From positions 4,216,001 to 4,280,000 of the forward strand of contig NZ_CP038437.2 of NCBI RefSeq assembly GCF_008329985.2: a stretch of 64,000 bases of DNA. The letters are read 5' to 3'. Position 1 is the first letter of the stretch; each line of letters begins with the position of its first letter. The notes under the pieces are model-generated. The model made no database searches. It saw nothing but the letters and a program-made list of their open reading frames with translations, and was not told the DNA's origin. Position numbers and translations under genes: made by a program. This document shows positions 35,464 through 44,270 of this stretch, piece after piece. Origin of the DNA: Halomonas binhaiensis (GTDB lineage Bacteria > Pseudomonadota > Gammaproteobacteria > Pseudomonadales > Halomonadaceae).

Positions 35464-35880
35464 CTAGTAGTTTGGCCAGATACCCGGCGTAGCCAACTCC
35501 AAAAGATGGCCGTCGGGATCACGAAAATACAGGCTCTCACCGCCTTTGGGCCAATGGGTGCGCCCTTCGATGGCCACGCCATGAGCGCTGAGGGTCTGCT
35601 CCCAGTCCTGCAGGCCATCTGCATCGATGGAAAACGCCATATGCACCGGTCCATTACCATCATGCGGTGGAATCGTCCCCATCTCCTGGGGCAGGACAAC
35701 GGTTTCCCGGGTTTCTCCTTCGAGGAAAAGCAGCAGTACGGAAGGTCCTACCTCATAGGCTGTGAAGCGATGATCCGCAGTAAAGGGAGACAGGCCCATC
35801 ACTTCCTCGAAGAAAGCTCGAGCACGGGACATATCTGCTACATAGAGTGCCGTTTCCAGCACGGCATTAAGCTGAGGCAT
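35464..35880 (-). CDS. VOC/glyoxalase-fold protein
   Basis: A 138-residue vicinal-oxygen-chelate protein. It has the two beta-alpha-beta-beta-beta repeats: LETALYVADMSRARAFFEEVMGL at the start, then VHMAFSIDADGLQDWEQTL, with the closing ESLYFRDPDGHLLELATPG. The metal ligands typical of the family are His in PVHMAFS and Glu in LLELATPG. Function may be a dioxygenase, glyoxalase or antibiotic-binding protein; none can be assigned. GAGGAGG precedes the ATG at 35880; the longer frame adds unrelated residues. Confidence 0.85.
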   Translation of the reverse strand: MPQLNAVLETALYVADMSRARAFFEEVMGLSPFTADHRFTAYEVGPSVLLLFLEGETRETVVLPQEMGTIPPHDGNGPVHMAFSIDADGLQDWEQTLSAHGVAIEGRTHWPKGGESLYFRDPDGHLLELATPGIWPNY

Positions 35881-35979
35881 GCTCGCCTCCTCTGCGCCAG
35901 CAATGATGAAATCTTTACCTGTATGTCCACAGCTTAGGTCATATGCCAAGGCTATCCGTACTGGCGACCTGCACTAGCA

Positions 35980-36012
35980 GGCCTCGCCATGTTCGATCAT
36001 CAGTTGCAGGGA
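35980..36012. repeat. 33-bp direct repeat of the recJ 3' end, outer copy
   Basis: Identical over 33 bp to 36607-36639, which is the end of recJ. Core CGATCATCAGTTGCAGGGA. The two copies flank the DUF2442/DUF4160 pair and are 627 bp apart. This looks like a target-site duplication or recombination product at the recJ end. Confidence 0.9.
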
Positions 36013-36013
36013 T

Positions 36014-36265
36014 TCATGGCGCCTTTCGGCCTTGCAGCAAACCTTCTGTACTCAGATCTTCATCGATGTCCGGCCAATGAATGGCATAACCACCGCCAGC
36101 CAACTCCCAGTTATTGCGCTGCTCGGGAGTCGCATTGGCCAGCCGAGGGTACCATGCGAGAGGCACTGCAATAGTGCGGCCATCCATCAAGTCAACGATT
36201 AGACGCTTGTCATCAACAGTGACAGACATGACCCGCAGGTCTGTATCAGATACCAAAGAATGCAT
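36014..36265 (-). CDS. DUF2442-domain protein
   Basis: An 83-residue protein with the DUF2442 pattern: a beta-rich N-terminus (VTVDDKRLIVDLMDGRTIAVPLAWYPRL), then NWELAGGGYAIHWPDIDEDLS. Function is unknown. It starts inside the end of the DUF4160 gene (20-bp overlap), so the two form a coupled two-gene unit. DUF4160 and DUF2442 genes are often adjacent in bacteria and have the size and layout of toxin-antitoxin-like pairs, but no activity is established here. It lies directly next to the 33-bp repeat. Confidence 0.85.
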   Translation of the reverse strand: MHSLVSDTDLRVMSVTVDDKRLIVDLMDGRTIAVPLAWYPRLANATPEQRNNWELAGGGYAIHWPDIDEDLSTEGLLQGRKAP

Positions 36266-36482
36266 GCCAAGCCTCCTGTAGCGTCTCTTGATGCTCGCGC
36301 ACTATACGCTGAATCTTACCCACCTCTTTCGCCGAAAAGCCAATATTGCGGGCAATGGTAATATCATGCAGCCATATCTTGGCGGAGGCACTGCTGTAGT
36401 CTACATGTACATGCGGTGGCTCATCTGGCTCATGACTATAGAAGTAAAAACGAAAGCCATTTTGTCGCAGAACAGTGGGCAT
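36246..36482 (-). CDS. DUF4160-domain protein
   Basis: A 78-residue protein with the DUF4160 features: MPTVLRQNGFRFYFYSHEPD, the histidine-rich PPHVHVDY, AKIWLHD and a helical C-terminus EVGKIQRIVREHQETLQEAW. Function unknown. It is upstream of and overlaps the DUF2442 gene. A 7-bp inverted repeat just before the ATG covers its ribosome site (GGAG), hinting at autoregulation. Composition is more AT-rich than flanking genes, fitting a recently inserted cassette. Confidence 0.85.
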   Translation of the reverse strand: MPTVLRQNGFRFYFYSHEPDEPPHVHVDYSSASAKIWLHDITIARNIGFSAKEVGKIQRIVREHQETLQEAWHAFFGI

Positions 36483-36484
36483 AA

Positions 36485-36508
36485 GAGCACTCCATGCGCG
36501 TAGTGCTC
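36485..36508 (-). promoter_or_regulatory. Dyad over the DUF4160 ribosome-binding site
   Basis: GAGCACT (36485-36491) and AGTGCTC (36502-36508) with a 10-base gap, just upstream of the DUF4160 ATG. On the transcript the pairing would include the GGAG ribosome site; as DNA it could be an operator. Confidence 0.5.
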
Positions 36509-36597
36509 AGAATACAAGGAAGGCTCTTCTTTCTGTTTCCTTTACTAACCCATGACGACCACGTCCAAGAACGATCAATGCTTCACACTAAATCTCT

Positions 36598-38397
36598 TCA
36601 GCCCTTGGCCTCGCCATGTTCGATCATCAGTTGCAGGGACTCACGTCCACGGTATCGATTGCGATTGAGCTTGTAGGCACAACGCAGGGTGGCACCTTCC
36701 GAGAAGGAAGGCAGCTCGCCAGGTACAAGAGCACGGAACCAGATGGCCTTCCAGCTCATACGCCCCAGGGACAATTCCATCATCAAATGGCTGCCATCTC
36801 CCACTGGCCGCAGTCGTTCGACGATAAACTCGCCTTCGAACAAGGGAGATTCGAATTCCCTCCCATAGGGACCCAGAGCTTCGATTTCATCCAGGGTGGC
36901 AAGATCCAGCTGAGCGATGCTCAGCTCGCCATCGGTATATATCCTGGGAGCCAGTTCAATACCCTCCAGTTGCTCCCCGGCTGCCTGGAGAAAGGCCCTG
37001 CGGAAATCGGCGAGGCAAGACAAGGGAACTCCGACGCCCGCAGCGCCACGATGCCCGCCAAAGCGCGGCAGTGTCTCTGGCGCTAGTTCATGGGTACGCT
37101 GCAAGGCATCGCGCAGATGAAGCTGCTCTATCGAACGGCCAGAACCTGTCAGCATACCGGCCTCGGCAGCGGGGGTCAGAACCAGTGTAGGCCGTCCATA
37201 GGCCTGCACCAGGCGCGAGGCCACAATACCCTGCACACCAGGATGTCCATCTTCCAGATATACCACGATAGCCGGAGCATCCTCGAGCAATGCAGATTTC
37301 GCCAGGACCTTGGCGTCTTCGACCATATCAGCCTCGATGGCCTTGCGCGCCTGATTGTCATCATCCAATACAGCCAAATGCCTGTGAGCGACATCATCAC
37401 TGCCTGCCAGCATGAAGTGCAACGCGGCATAGGGATCATCCAGGCGAGAACGAGCGTTGATGCGAGGGCCCATCTGGAAACCCAGCGTCTCTGCATTGAA
37501 AGGGATACTATCCGCTCCCAGCCGCTCAGCCATGGCTCGCCAGCAGGGCTCATTCATGCGGTTGATCAACGTCAGGCCATGACGCACGACAGCCCGGTTG
37601 ATGGCACTGCCCCCCAGGGAGACACAGTCGGCCACCGTACCAAGGGCCACATAGGACAGCCAGGGAGAAAGCTTGGGCGTATCCGCCTCCAGCACCCCTT
37701 GCTCGATCAGGGTTGCCCGAGCCAGCGACATCACCAACCAGGCCACCATGCAACCAGCAATCGTGGCATCCGGATAATCGCAGTCACTGCGGGTTGGATT
37801 GACGGTCGCATATGCAGAAGGCGGTGGGCCTTCGATGGGCAGCGCATGATGATCACTGACCACAACATCGATCCCGGCCTGCTTGAGCCGAGCGATACGA
37901 GGTTCATCGGATGAGCCACAGTCGGCAGTGATGACCAGGGTGGGGCGTGGAGAAAGCTTCAGAGTACGTTCTACCAGCGGCATGCTGATGCCATAACCAT
38001 CATGGATACGATGGCCGATCAAGCTATGCAGGCGCTGCCGAGGCACTCCGAATAGTTCATTGAGCGTACGCCGAATCACCACATGGGAGGTGATGCCGTC
38101 CACGTCGTAGTCGGTGAGAATTCCAATATGCTCACCTTCCGCTACCGCCTGAGCAATGCGCTCGGCCGCCCGAGAGCCATCCGCCAGCCGCCCAGGGTGT
38201 GCCAGATGGCGCAAACCAGGATCCACCAAGGCCTCAATGTCACCGGTATAGTCACGCAAGCGGCCTACCAGTATCCGAGCCTGCAGCTCCGTCAACCCTG
38301 CCGCCATAGCACGCTGATGGAATGCTTCGTTGAATGGACGAGCAAGAATCAAGGGACGCGGCAAGGCCTCATTCCCCGCGACTGGCAAAGATGACAT
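36598..38397 (-). CDS. recJ: Single-stranded-DNA-specific exonuclease RecJ
   Basis: A 599-residue DHH-superfamily 5'-3' exonuclease for recombination and mismatch repair. Seen: IGILTDYDVDGITSHVV (motif I), VVSDHHALP (the DHH motif), MGPRINARSRLDDP and GGHRGAAGVGV in the DHHA1-like half, then an OB-fold C-terminus. Length is slightly over the usual 577. The ATG at 38397 is used; the 9 extra upstream residues lack a ribosome site. The gene's last 33 coding bases (36607-36639) are duplicated beyond the DUF pair; if the outer copy was the original context, the last residues of RecJ changed when the cassette arrived. Confidence 0.93.
   Translation of the reverse strand: MSSLPVAGNEALPRPLILARPFNEAFHQRAMAAGLTELQARILVGRLRDYTGDIEALVDPGLRHLAHPGRLADGSRAAERIAQAVAEGEHIGILTDYDVDGITSHVVIRRTLNELFGVPRQRLHSLIGHRIHDGYGISMPLVERTLKLSPRPTLVITADCGSSDEPRIARLKQAGIDVVVSDHHALPIEGPPPSAYATVNPTRSDCDYPDATIAGCMVAWLVMSLARATLIEQGVLEADTPKLSPWLSYVALGTVADCVSLGGSAINRAVVRHGLTLINRMNEPCWRAMAERLGADSIPFNAETLGFQMGPRINARSRLDDPYAALHFMLAGSDDVAHRHLAVLDDDNQARKAIEADMVEDAKVLAKSALLEDAPAIVVYLEDGHPGVQGIVASRLVQAYGRPTLVLTPAAEAGMLTGSGRSIEQLHLRDALQRTHELAPETLPRFGGHRGAAGVGVPLSCLADFRRAFLQAAGEQLEGIELAPRIYTDGELSIAQLDLATLDEIEALGPYGREFESPLFEGEFIVERLRPVGDGSHLMMELSLGRMSWKAIWFRALVPGELPSFSEGATLRCAYKLNRNRYRGRESLQLMIEHGEAKG
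36607..36639. repeat. 33-bp direct repeat, copy inside recJ 3' end
   Basis: Inner copy of the repeat at 35980-36012, coding for the last residues of RecJ (LQLMIEHGEA). The next base differs (C against T), then TCA is shared again. Confidence 0.9.
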
Positions 38398-38463
38398 GGA
38401 GTTCTCTTGATAAGTAAGCGTCAAGCCGCAAGCTACGAACGAGCCTGCGGCGTTGGCCCTGAG

Positions 38464-38505
38464 GCTCGTAGCTCGTAGCTCGTAGCTCGTAGCTCGTAGC
38501 TCGTA
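38464..38505. repeat. Six perfect tandem copies of a 7-mer
   Basis: GCTCGTA is repeated six times without error, then breaks to GCTGAA. It lies in the 119-bp gap between recJ and the glutathione transferase gene, in the trailer of the latter. Such perfect short repeats vary in copy number between strains. Confidence 0.9.
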
Positions 38506-38516
38506 GCTGAATATTG

Positions 38517-39134
38517 TCAGGTCAGCGGCAACATGACATGCGCCCGGTAACCAGGACGCTGCGTCAGGCGTTGATACCAGGCTTCCAGGTGCGGCAGCTC
38601 AGGGCGTTCGATATCCATGTTGAACCAGCCGTAGGCATAACACCCCATGGGAATATCGCCAATGGCAAACTCATTGCCGGACAACCACTCCTGCTCGGCC
38701 AGCACATGGTCGACGACAGCCAGTTTCTCACCGGTGACAGCAAGACCCCGGGCCATGGCAGCATGGTCACGAGTCTCCTCAGTCTTGCGTACCTTGTTCT
38801 GGAAAAGATCGCGGAATGGACCGGACAAGGTGGACAGGACCCAGTCCATCCACATGTCGCTGCGCGCCAGGCTGGCCGGGCTGTGGCTACCCAGCTTGCC
38901 ATCACCATAAGTGGCCAGCATATAACGCAGAATGGCATTGGACTCCCATATAACCAACTCGCCATCTTCCAGAACAGGAATCAGGCGGTTGGGATTCAGC
39001 GCCTGATACTCCTTGCTGTCGAGGCCTCCGAAGGGACCTCCCATGTCCACGCGTTCTAACTGCAAGCCAAGCTCATGAGCACACCACATGACCTTCTTGA
39101 CGTTGACCGAGTTATCACGACCGAGTAGACGCAT
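38517..39134 (-). CDS. Glutathione S-transferase family protein
   Basis: A 205-residue protein: N-terminal thioredoxin-fold domain (LLGRDNSVNVKKVMWCAHELG, NPNRLIPVLEDGELVIWESNAILRY, where ESNAI is the glutathione gamma-Glu site) and an all-helical C-terminal domain. It conjugates glutathione to electrophiles or acts in stress detoxification; substrate unknown. The ATG at 39134 with GGGAGG upstream is preferred over the longer frame. Confidence 0.9.
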   Translation of the reverse strand: MRLLGRDNSVNVKKVMWCAHELGLQLERVDMGGPFGGLDSKEYQALNPNRLIPVLEDGELVIWESNAILRYMLATYGDGKLGSHSPASLARSDMWMDWVLSTLSGPFRDLFQNKVRKTEETRDHAAMARGLAVTGEKLAVVDHVLAEQEWLSGNEFAIGDIPMGCYAYGWFNMDIERPELPHLEAWYQRLTQRPGYRAHVMLPLT

Positions 39135-39198
39135 CGACAACCTCCCTTGTCCTTGAAGCAAACCCAAGCCTTGGAACACCCATCAAACGCGGTACTGA

Positions 39199-40590
39199 TC
39201 AGCTGCGACGATGCTCGGCGACATAGGCCTGTACCGCACCGAGCTCTGCTGGCAATACACTATAGCGCTCTTCCCGCTCCAGCAGGTCTTCCATATGTGG
39301 CGGCAGAGGCACGCCTGGGAATCCTGCCTTGACTACTGCCTCGGCAAACTTGGCGGGATGGGCCGTTGCCAGCGTGATCATCGGCGTAACAGTATCGCTG
39401 CGCTCGCGCTCCGCTGCACGGTAACCCGTGGCGGTATGTGGATCGAGAATTTCCTGAGTCCGGTGATGCGCTTCACGAATCACTTCGAGAATGGTGGCAT
39501 CATCGATGCTATGGCTGGAAAACTTGCCACGCAGGCGCTCCAGCGGAGCCTCTGCCAGCACTGTCGGTTCATTCTGGAAACGCATCAGCAGTTCAGCAAC
39601 GGCATTGCCATCACGCTCGTAGGCTTCGAACAACAGTCGCTCGAAGTTGGACGACACCACGATATCCATGGACGGTGCCAGGGTCGCCAGCAGCTCCTTC
39701 TTGGAGAAGTCATTGTCCGCGAGGGTACGATGAAGGATGTCATTGGCATTGGTGGCAATGATGAACTGCTTGACCGGCAGCCCCATACGGTAGGCCACAT
39801 AACCGGCAAAGACATTACCGAAGTTGGCCGAGGGGACACAGAAGCTGACTTCACGCTGGGGAGCACCGACCGCGACAGCAGATGCCACGTAGTACACCAC
39901 CTGGGCCATGATCCGTGCCCAATTGATGGAGTTCACTGCGACCAGGCGGGTGCCATTGAGGAAGCTCTGGTCGGCGAAACTGGCCTTGACCATAGCTTGG
40001 GCATCATCGAAGTTGCCCTCAATAGCGATGTTGAAGACATTGTCCGCCAGCACGGAAGTCATCTGGCGCCGCTGCACCTCCGATACCCGGTTATGCGGGT
40101 GGAGGATGAAGATGTCGAGATTATCGCAGTGGCGGCAACCCTCGATGGCAGCAGAACCTGTGTCACCGGAAGTTGCGCCCATGATCACCGCACGCTCGCC
40201 ACGCTTCTTCAGGAAGTGGTCGAGAATACGACCGAGCAGTTGCAAGGCAACGTCCTTGAATGCCAAGGTCGGGCCATGGAACAGCTCAAGCAGGAAGTGG
40301 TTGGCATCCAGCTGGTTCAAAGGCACTACAGCATCATGGCTGAACGTGGAATAGGCATCCTCGATCAGGCCACGCAAGGTGGCATCATCGATCTCGCCGC
40401 CGACAAAGGGCTTCATCACCCGGAAGGCAATCTCGGCATAGGACAGGCCCGCCATCTCGGCAAGGTCTTCCTTGCTCAGGGTCGGAAAGGTCTCAGGCAC
40501 ATAGAGACCACCATCGGATGCCATGCCGGTGAGCACGACGTCTTCGAAGGAAAGTGCAGGCGCCTGCCCGCGAGTGCTGATATAACGCAT
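39199..40590 (-). CDS. thrC: Threonine synthase
   Basis: A 463-residue PLP enzyme converting O-phosphohomoserine to threonine. The PLP lysine is in LAFKDVALQLLG (about residue 111), and ATSGDTGSAAIEG is the phosphate/PLP loop; the N-terminus MRYISTRG is the family start. It follows hom in the same direction (75-bp gap with a hairpin), as in Pseudomonas, where xerD-dsbC-hom-thrC is conserved. Confidence 0.95.
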   Translation of the reverse strand: MRYISTRGQAPALSFEDVVLTGMASDGGLYVPETFPTLSKEDLAEMAGLSYAEIAFRVMKPFVGGEIDDATLRGLIEDAYSTFSHDAVVPLNQLDANHFLLELFHGPTLAFKDVALQLLGRILDHFLKKRGERAVIMGATSGDTGSAAIEGCRHCDNLDIFILHPHNRVSEVQRRQMTSVLADNVFNIAIEGNFDDAQAMVKASFADQSFLNGTRLVAVNSINWARIMAQVVYYVASAVAVGAPQREVSFCVPSANFGNVFAGYVAYRMGLPVKQFIIATNANDILHRTLADNDFSKKELLATLAPSMDIVVSSNFERLLFEAYERDGNAVAELLMRFQNEPTVLAEAPLERLRGKFSSHSIDDATILEVIREAHHRTQEILDPHTATGYRAAERERSDTVTPMITLATAHPAKFAEAVVKAGFPGVPLPPHMEDLLEREERYSVLPAELGAVQAYVAEHRRS

Positions 40591-40639
40591 CTTGTCTTCC
40601 TTGCTGCGGCAGGTGGCCGCGGCCTATGAATCCAGCGAA

Positions 40640-40660
40640 GGTGACGCCATCGGCGTCACC
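40640..40660 (-). terminator. Small hairpin between hom and thrC
   Basis: A perfect 9-bp stem GGTGACGCC/GGCGTCACC with a 3-base loop, just after the hom stop. No T-run follows; it is likely an mRNA processing or attenuation element inside the operon. Confidence 0.5.
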
Positions 40661-40665
40661 GGGCT

Positions 40666-41982
40666 TCAGTCCTGTTCGTCGAGGCTTTCCACGCGGATAC
40701 GAGTGACGGAACCCGCGATATCGGCCAGAGCTTCGATACGGCGAATGGCCTCGTTCATGTGCTTTTCCAGCGTACGATGGGTCAGCAGGATGATCGGCAC
40801 CAGTTCACCCTCGGTTGCCTCCTGCTGGATCAACGCTTCGATGGAGATACCTTCCTCGGAAAGGATCGTGGCGACACGCGCCAGCACACCCGGCCGATCC
40901 ACAGCCAGCAGGCGCAGATAATAGGCCGTGGTGATATCTTCCATGGGCATGATCGGCAGCGAATCGCAGTCACCGTCGACACCACTGAAGGCCAGATAAG
41001 GCGTACGATAACGGTGCTCGGTGGAAATATCGCGAGCCACATCAAGCAAGTCAGCCACTACCGCAGAAGCTGTCGGCTCAGCGCCGGCTCCCGCTCCATA
41101 GTAGAGCGTCGGTCCCACAGCATCGCCCATTACAGCGATAGCATTCTTGACCCCATGAACATTGGCCAGCAGGCGCTCCTTGGGAATCAAGGTAGGATGA
41201 ACACGCAGCTCCAGACCATGATCAGTACGCTTGGAAATTCCCAGGTGCTTGATGATATAGCCCAGATTATCAGCCTGCTCGACATCTTCCGCAGTGACTC
41301 GGGAAATGCCTTCGGTATAGGCCTTGTCGAACTGAAGCGGCACACCATAAGCCAGTGAGGCCAGAATCGTCAGCTTGTGAGCAGCATCGATGCCTTCGAC
41401 ATCGAAAGTGGGATCTGCCTCGGCATACCCCAGCGCCTGGGCCTCGGCAAGTACGTCCTCGAAGGTTCTCCCCTCATCACGCATGTGCGTGAGGATGTAG
41501 TTGCCGGTGCCATTGATGATACCGGCCACCCAGCTGATACGGTTGGCACCAAGTCCTTCGCGCAAGGACTTGATCACCGGAATCCCTCCGGCCACCGCCG
41601 CCTCGAAGGCCACGATGACGCCCTTCTTGTGAGCCGCCTTGAAGATCTCGTTGCCGTGCACGGCAATCAGTGCCTTGTTGGCCGTCACCACATGCTTGCC
41701 ATTTTCAATGGCAGTGAGCACCAGATCACGAGCCACATCGTAACCACCGATCAGTTCCACCACGACATCCACGTTGGGATTGGATGCCACGGCAAAGATA
41801 TCGTTGGTGGTATTAATACCGGTAAGGTCGCAGGCAGGATTGGGACGACGATGAGCAACCTGCTCAATCACAATAGGCCGCCCGGCACGCCGCGCAATCT
41901 CATCAGCATTACGTGTCAGGACATTGAAGGTTCCGCCTCCGACGGTACCCAGGCCACAGATTCCCACTCTCACCGGTTTCAA
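40666..41982 (-). CDS. hom: Homoserine dehydrogenase
   Basis: A 438-residue enzyme reducing aspartate semialdehyde to homoserine. Cofactor loop GICGLGTVGGGTF, catalytic-region GIINGTGNYILTHM and EGIDAAHKL. The C-terminal 85 residues are an ACT domain (YYLRLLAVDRPGVLARVATI), a usual site of threonine feedback. It is monofunctional, without an aspartokinase part. Upstream dsbC and xerD are on the same strand with a 130-bp gap, so it may have its own promoter. Confidence 0.95.
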   Translation of the reverse strand: MKPVRVGICGLGTVGGGTFNVLTRNADEIARRAGRPIVIEQVAHRRPNPACDLTGINTTNDIFAVASNPNVDVVVELIGGYDVARDLVLTAIENGKHVVTANKALIAVHGNEIFKAAHKKGVIVAFEAAVAGGIPVIKSLREGLGANRISWVAGIINGTGNYILTHMRDEGRTFEDVLAEAQALGYAEADPTFDVEGIDAAHKLTILASLAYGVPLQFDKAYTEGISRVTAEDVEQADNLGYIIKHLGISKRTDHGLELRVHPTLIPKERLLANVHGVKNAIAVMGDAVGPTLYYGAGAGAEPTASAVVADLLDVARDISTEHRYRTPYLAFSGVDGDCDSLPIMPMEDITTAYYLRLLAVDRPGVLARVATILSEEGISIEALIQQEATEGELVPIILLTHRTLEKHMNEAIRRIEALADIAGSVTRIRVESLDEQD

Positions 41983-42112
41983 GATGTTTCTCCCTCAATT
42001 GGTTGTTTCTGCCTACGGCAGGTGTCGCAGCAAATGTCCCTCGAGGACATGGCCTGGGTGAAGATCCCAGGCTCTTTGTCGGTATGAAACGCTATCAGTA
42101 CCTGGTGCCTTG

Positions 42113-42841
42113 TCAGCTCTTGACGCCCAGCATGCCTGCCAGGCGATCAGCAGGCACATAACCTGGCACCAGACGACCGTCGGGCAGCACGATGGCAGGT
42201 GTGCCCTGCACGCCCATTTCCAGTCCCAGACGATACTGTTGCTCCACGGGATTGTCGCAGCTTGCAGCCTCTTCAGGAACCTCTCCCTGCTTCGCCGCGG
42301 TCAAAGCTTCCGTGCGATTGTCGGAGCACCATACACGAGTCAGCTCACGAGCTCCTTCGCTGAGCATGCCGCCTCTCGGGAAAGCCAGATAATTGACCTG
42401 AATGCCCATTTCATTGAGCTTGGGGACTTCCTCGTGGAACTTGCGGCAATACGGGCAGGTTGTGTCAGTGAACACATGAATCACCGCCTTGGGTTCATCT
42501 GCCCCTCGGTAAATGACCTGATCGTCGTCCGCAATGGCAGTCAGCCTGTCGGCGCGGCGCTCATTACGCTTTTTCTCGGACAGATTGACCAGGCCTTCGG
42601 GGCCATTCTCATACAGATCGCCAAGCAGAAAATAGCTGCCTTCAGAGTCGGTGTAGAAAGACTCGCCACTGGTAAGATGAACCTCATAGAGGCCTTCCAT
42701 GGGAGACTCGAGCACTTCCTCGACAGGCATCTCCTTGCCGTCGACCTCGAGATTCTGCAGCTTGGAGGGCACGGCAGCCTGGGCCAAGCCTGCACAGGAC
42801 ATCGAGATGGCCAGGGTCATGGCGGGAAGAGTACGATTCAT
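42113..42841 (-). CDS. dsbC: Thiol:disulfide isomerase DsbC
   Basis: A 242-residue periplasmic disulfide isomerase. Signal peptide ending GLAQA, an N-terminal dimerisation domain, then the thioredoxin-like catalytic domain with CPYC in TDTTCPYCRKFHEEV and cis-Pro in GVQGTPAIVL. A second cysteine pair (VWCSDN and AASCDNP) is conserved in DsbC. It reshuffles wrong disulfides in secreted proteins. It lies 3 bp behind xerD. Confidence 0.93.
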   Translation of the reverse strand: MNRTLPAMTLAISMSCAGLAQAAVPSKLQNLEVDGKEMPVEEVLESPMEGLYEVHLTSGESFYTDSEGSYFLLGDLYENGPEGLVNLSEKKRNERRADRLTAIADDDQVIYRGADEPKAVIHVFTDTTCPYCRKFHEEVPKLNEMGIQVNYLAFPRGGMLSEGARELTRVWCSDNRTEALTAAKQGEVPEEAASCDNPVEQQYRLGLEMGVQGTPAIVLPDGRLVPGYVPADRLAGMLGVKS

Positions 42842-42844
42842 AGA

Positions 42845-43750
42845 TCAGCCTCGAGGATGATGGTCGGCATGCAGGGCTTCCAGTCTTGCCTGCGCCACAT
42901 GTGTATATATCTGGGTTGTCGAAAGGTCGGCATGTCCCAGCAGCAACTGTACGACACGCAAGTTCGCCCCATGATTCAATAAATGAGTGGCGAATGCATG
43001 CCGCAGAGTGTGCGGCGATAATGGGCGGTCAATACCAGCCACCTTGGCGTAATGCTTGATCCGATACCAGAAGGTCTGGCGAGTCATGGTCGCATCGTGG
43101 CGACCGGGGAACAACGCCGGCCTGGTGATATCCATCATCAATGCACCACGCGCTTCACGAATGTAGCGCTCGAGCCAGTGGGAAGCCTCTTCACCAAGCG
43201 GCACCAGCCGATCCTTGTCGCCCTTGCCGCGCACCCGGACCACCCCCTGACGCAGATTGACGGCATCAGTGGTCAGTCCGACCAATTCACTGACCCGCAA
43301 CCCGGCACCATAGAGGACTTCCAACATGGCCCGATCGCGCATGCCAATGGCAGTATCCAGTTGCGGGGCTGCCAACAGGCGCTCGACTTCCTGCTCCTCG
43401 AGCGTATCTGGCAGTGACGGCCTGACCCGCGGTAGCTTGATTCCGGTCAGCGGATCCTCAGTGATGCGCCCTTCTGACAGCGCCCAGCGATAAAAACGCC
43501 TGAGACTCGCCAGCAAACGCGCGTTACTGCGCAACTGGTAACCATTGGCCCTGCGCTCACTCAGCCATCGCGGCAATAGAGACTCATCTGGGCTCAGCAA
43601 TTCCCCGCCCTGCTGCTCAACCAGATAAGCTGCCCACGCATTCAGATCGTGCCGATAGGCTGACAGGGTATGCTCGCTGGCACCTTGCCCAAGCCATAAA
43701 TCGTCGAGAAAAGTATCGATCAGAGCATCGGCCGTTTGCTGGGTCATCAA
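42845..43750 (-). CDS. xerD: Tyrosine recombinase XerD
   Basis: A 301-residue site-specific recombinase resolving chromosome dimers at dif with XerC and FtsK. Catalytic residues are visible: Arg in GAGLRVSELVGL, Lys in RGKGDKDRLVPLG, His-x-x-Arg in HTLRHAFATHLL, His in LLGHADLSTTQ and the Tyr nucleophile in IYTHVAQARL. The N-terminal SAM-like domain has the XerD pattern. It precedes dsbC by 3 bp, the gene order seen in Pseudomonas. Confidence 0.94.
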   Translation of the reverse strand: MMTQQTADALIDTFLDDLWLGQGASEHTLSAYRHDLNAWAAYLVEQQGGELLSPDESLLPRWLSERRANGYQLRSNARLLASLRRFYRWALSEGRITEDPLTGIKLPRVRPSLPDTLEEQEVERLLAAPQLDTAIGMRDRAMLEVLYGAGLRVSELVGLTTDAVNLRQGVVRVRGKGDKDRLVPLGEEASHWLERYIREARGALMMDITRPALFPGRHDATMTRQTFWYRIKHYAKVAGIDRPLSPHTLRHAFATHLLNHGANLRVVQLLLGHADLSTTQIYTHVAQARLEALHADHHPRG

Positions 43751-43783
43751 TTATCGCCTTGGCATTCCCTGGCTCAATGACAA

Positions 43784-43819
43784 GACACCCCGCCCCGCAG
43801 AGAGCGGTGACGGGGTGTC
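43784..43819 (-). terminator. Hairpin behind rplS
   Basis: A 9-bp stem GACACCCCG/CGGGGTGTC, with an inner CCGC/GCGG step, 95 bp past the rplS stop and 34 bp upstream of xerD. It is the probable end of the rpsP-rimM-trmD-rplS operon. Confidence 0.6.
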
Positions 43820-43913
43820 AATCAAAGCAGCATGAAGCGCTGATATGGGTGGAGCACCAGATGCATCAGCATGACGCCATGAGGCGCCCCTCCCGATCAG
43901 GCATTCAGCAGCC

Positions 43914-44270
43914 TTAAGCCAGCTTTTCCTTGATGCGCGCAGACTTACCGCTACGCTCACGCAGGTAGTACAGCTTGGCCTGACGCACGTCACCACGACG
44001 CTTGACAGCAATGGAGTCAACCAGCGGGCTGTAAGTCTGGAAAGTACGCTCAACGCCAACACCGTGAGAAATCTTGCGCACGGTGAAAGCGGAGTTCAGG
44101 CCGCGATTACGCTTGCCGATAACCACGCCTTCGAAGGCCTGCAGACGCTCACGGTTACCTTCCTTGACCTTGACCTGAACGACAATGGTGTCGCCCGGAG
44201 CGAAGTCAGGCACCTGCTTGCTCATCTGCTCGGCTTCGAGTGCCTGGATCACCTTGTTCTTGCTGCTCAT
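43914..44270 (-). CDS. rplS: 50S ribosomal protein L19
   Basis: A 118-residue ribosomal protein at the 30S-50S interface. The N-terminus [16 protein letters not shown], the block [14 protein letters not shown] and the ending [19 protein letters not shown] match L19. It is the last gene of the rpsP operon, 124 bp behind trmD. Confidence 0.96.
   Translation of the reverse strand: MSSKNKVIQALEAEQMSKQVPDFAPGDTIVVQVKVKEGNRERLQAFEGVVIGKRNRGLNSAFTVRKISHGVGVERTFQTYSPLVDSIAVKRRGDVRQAKLYYLRERSGKSARIKEKLA

Noticed and set aside
36014..36482. Remnant of an insertion sequence or phage at recJ
   Set aside because: Neither small protein resembles a transposase or phage product, and no terminal inverted repeats were seen; only the 33-bp direct repeat supports mobility.
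39211..40629. 472-codon open frame antisense to thrC
   Set aside because: It is the mirror of a well-supported threonine synthase gene, with no domain features of its own.
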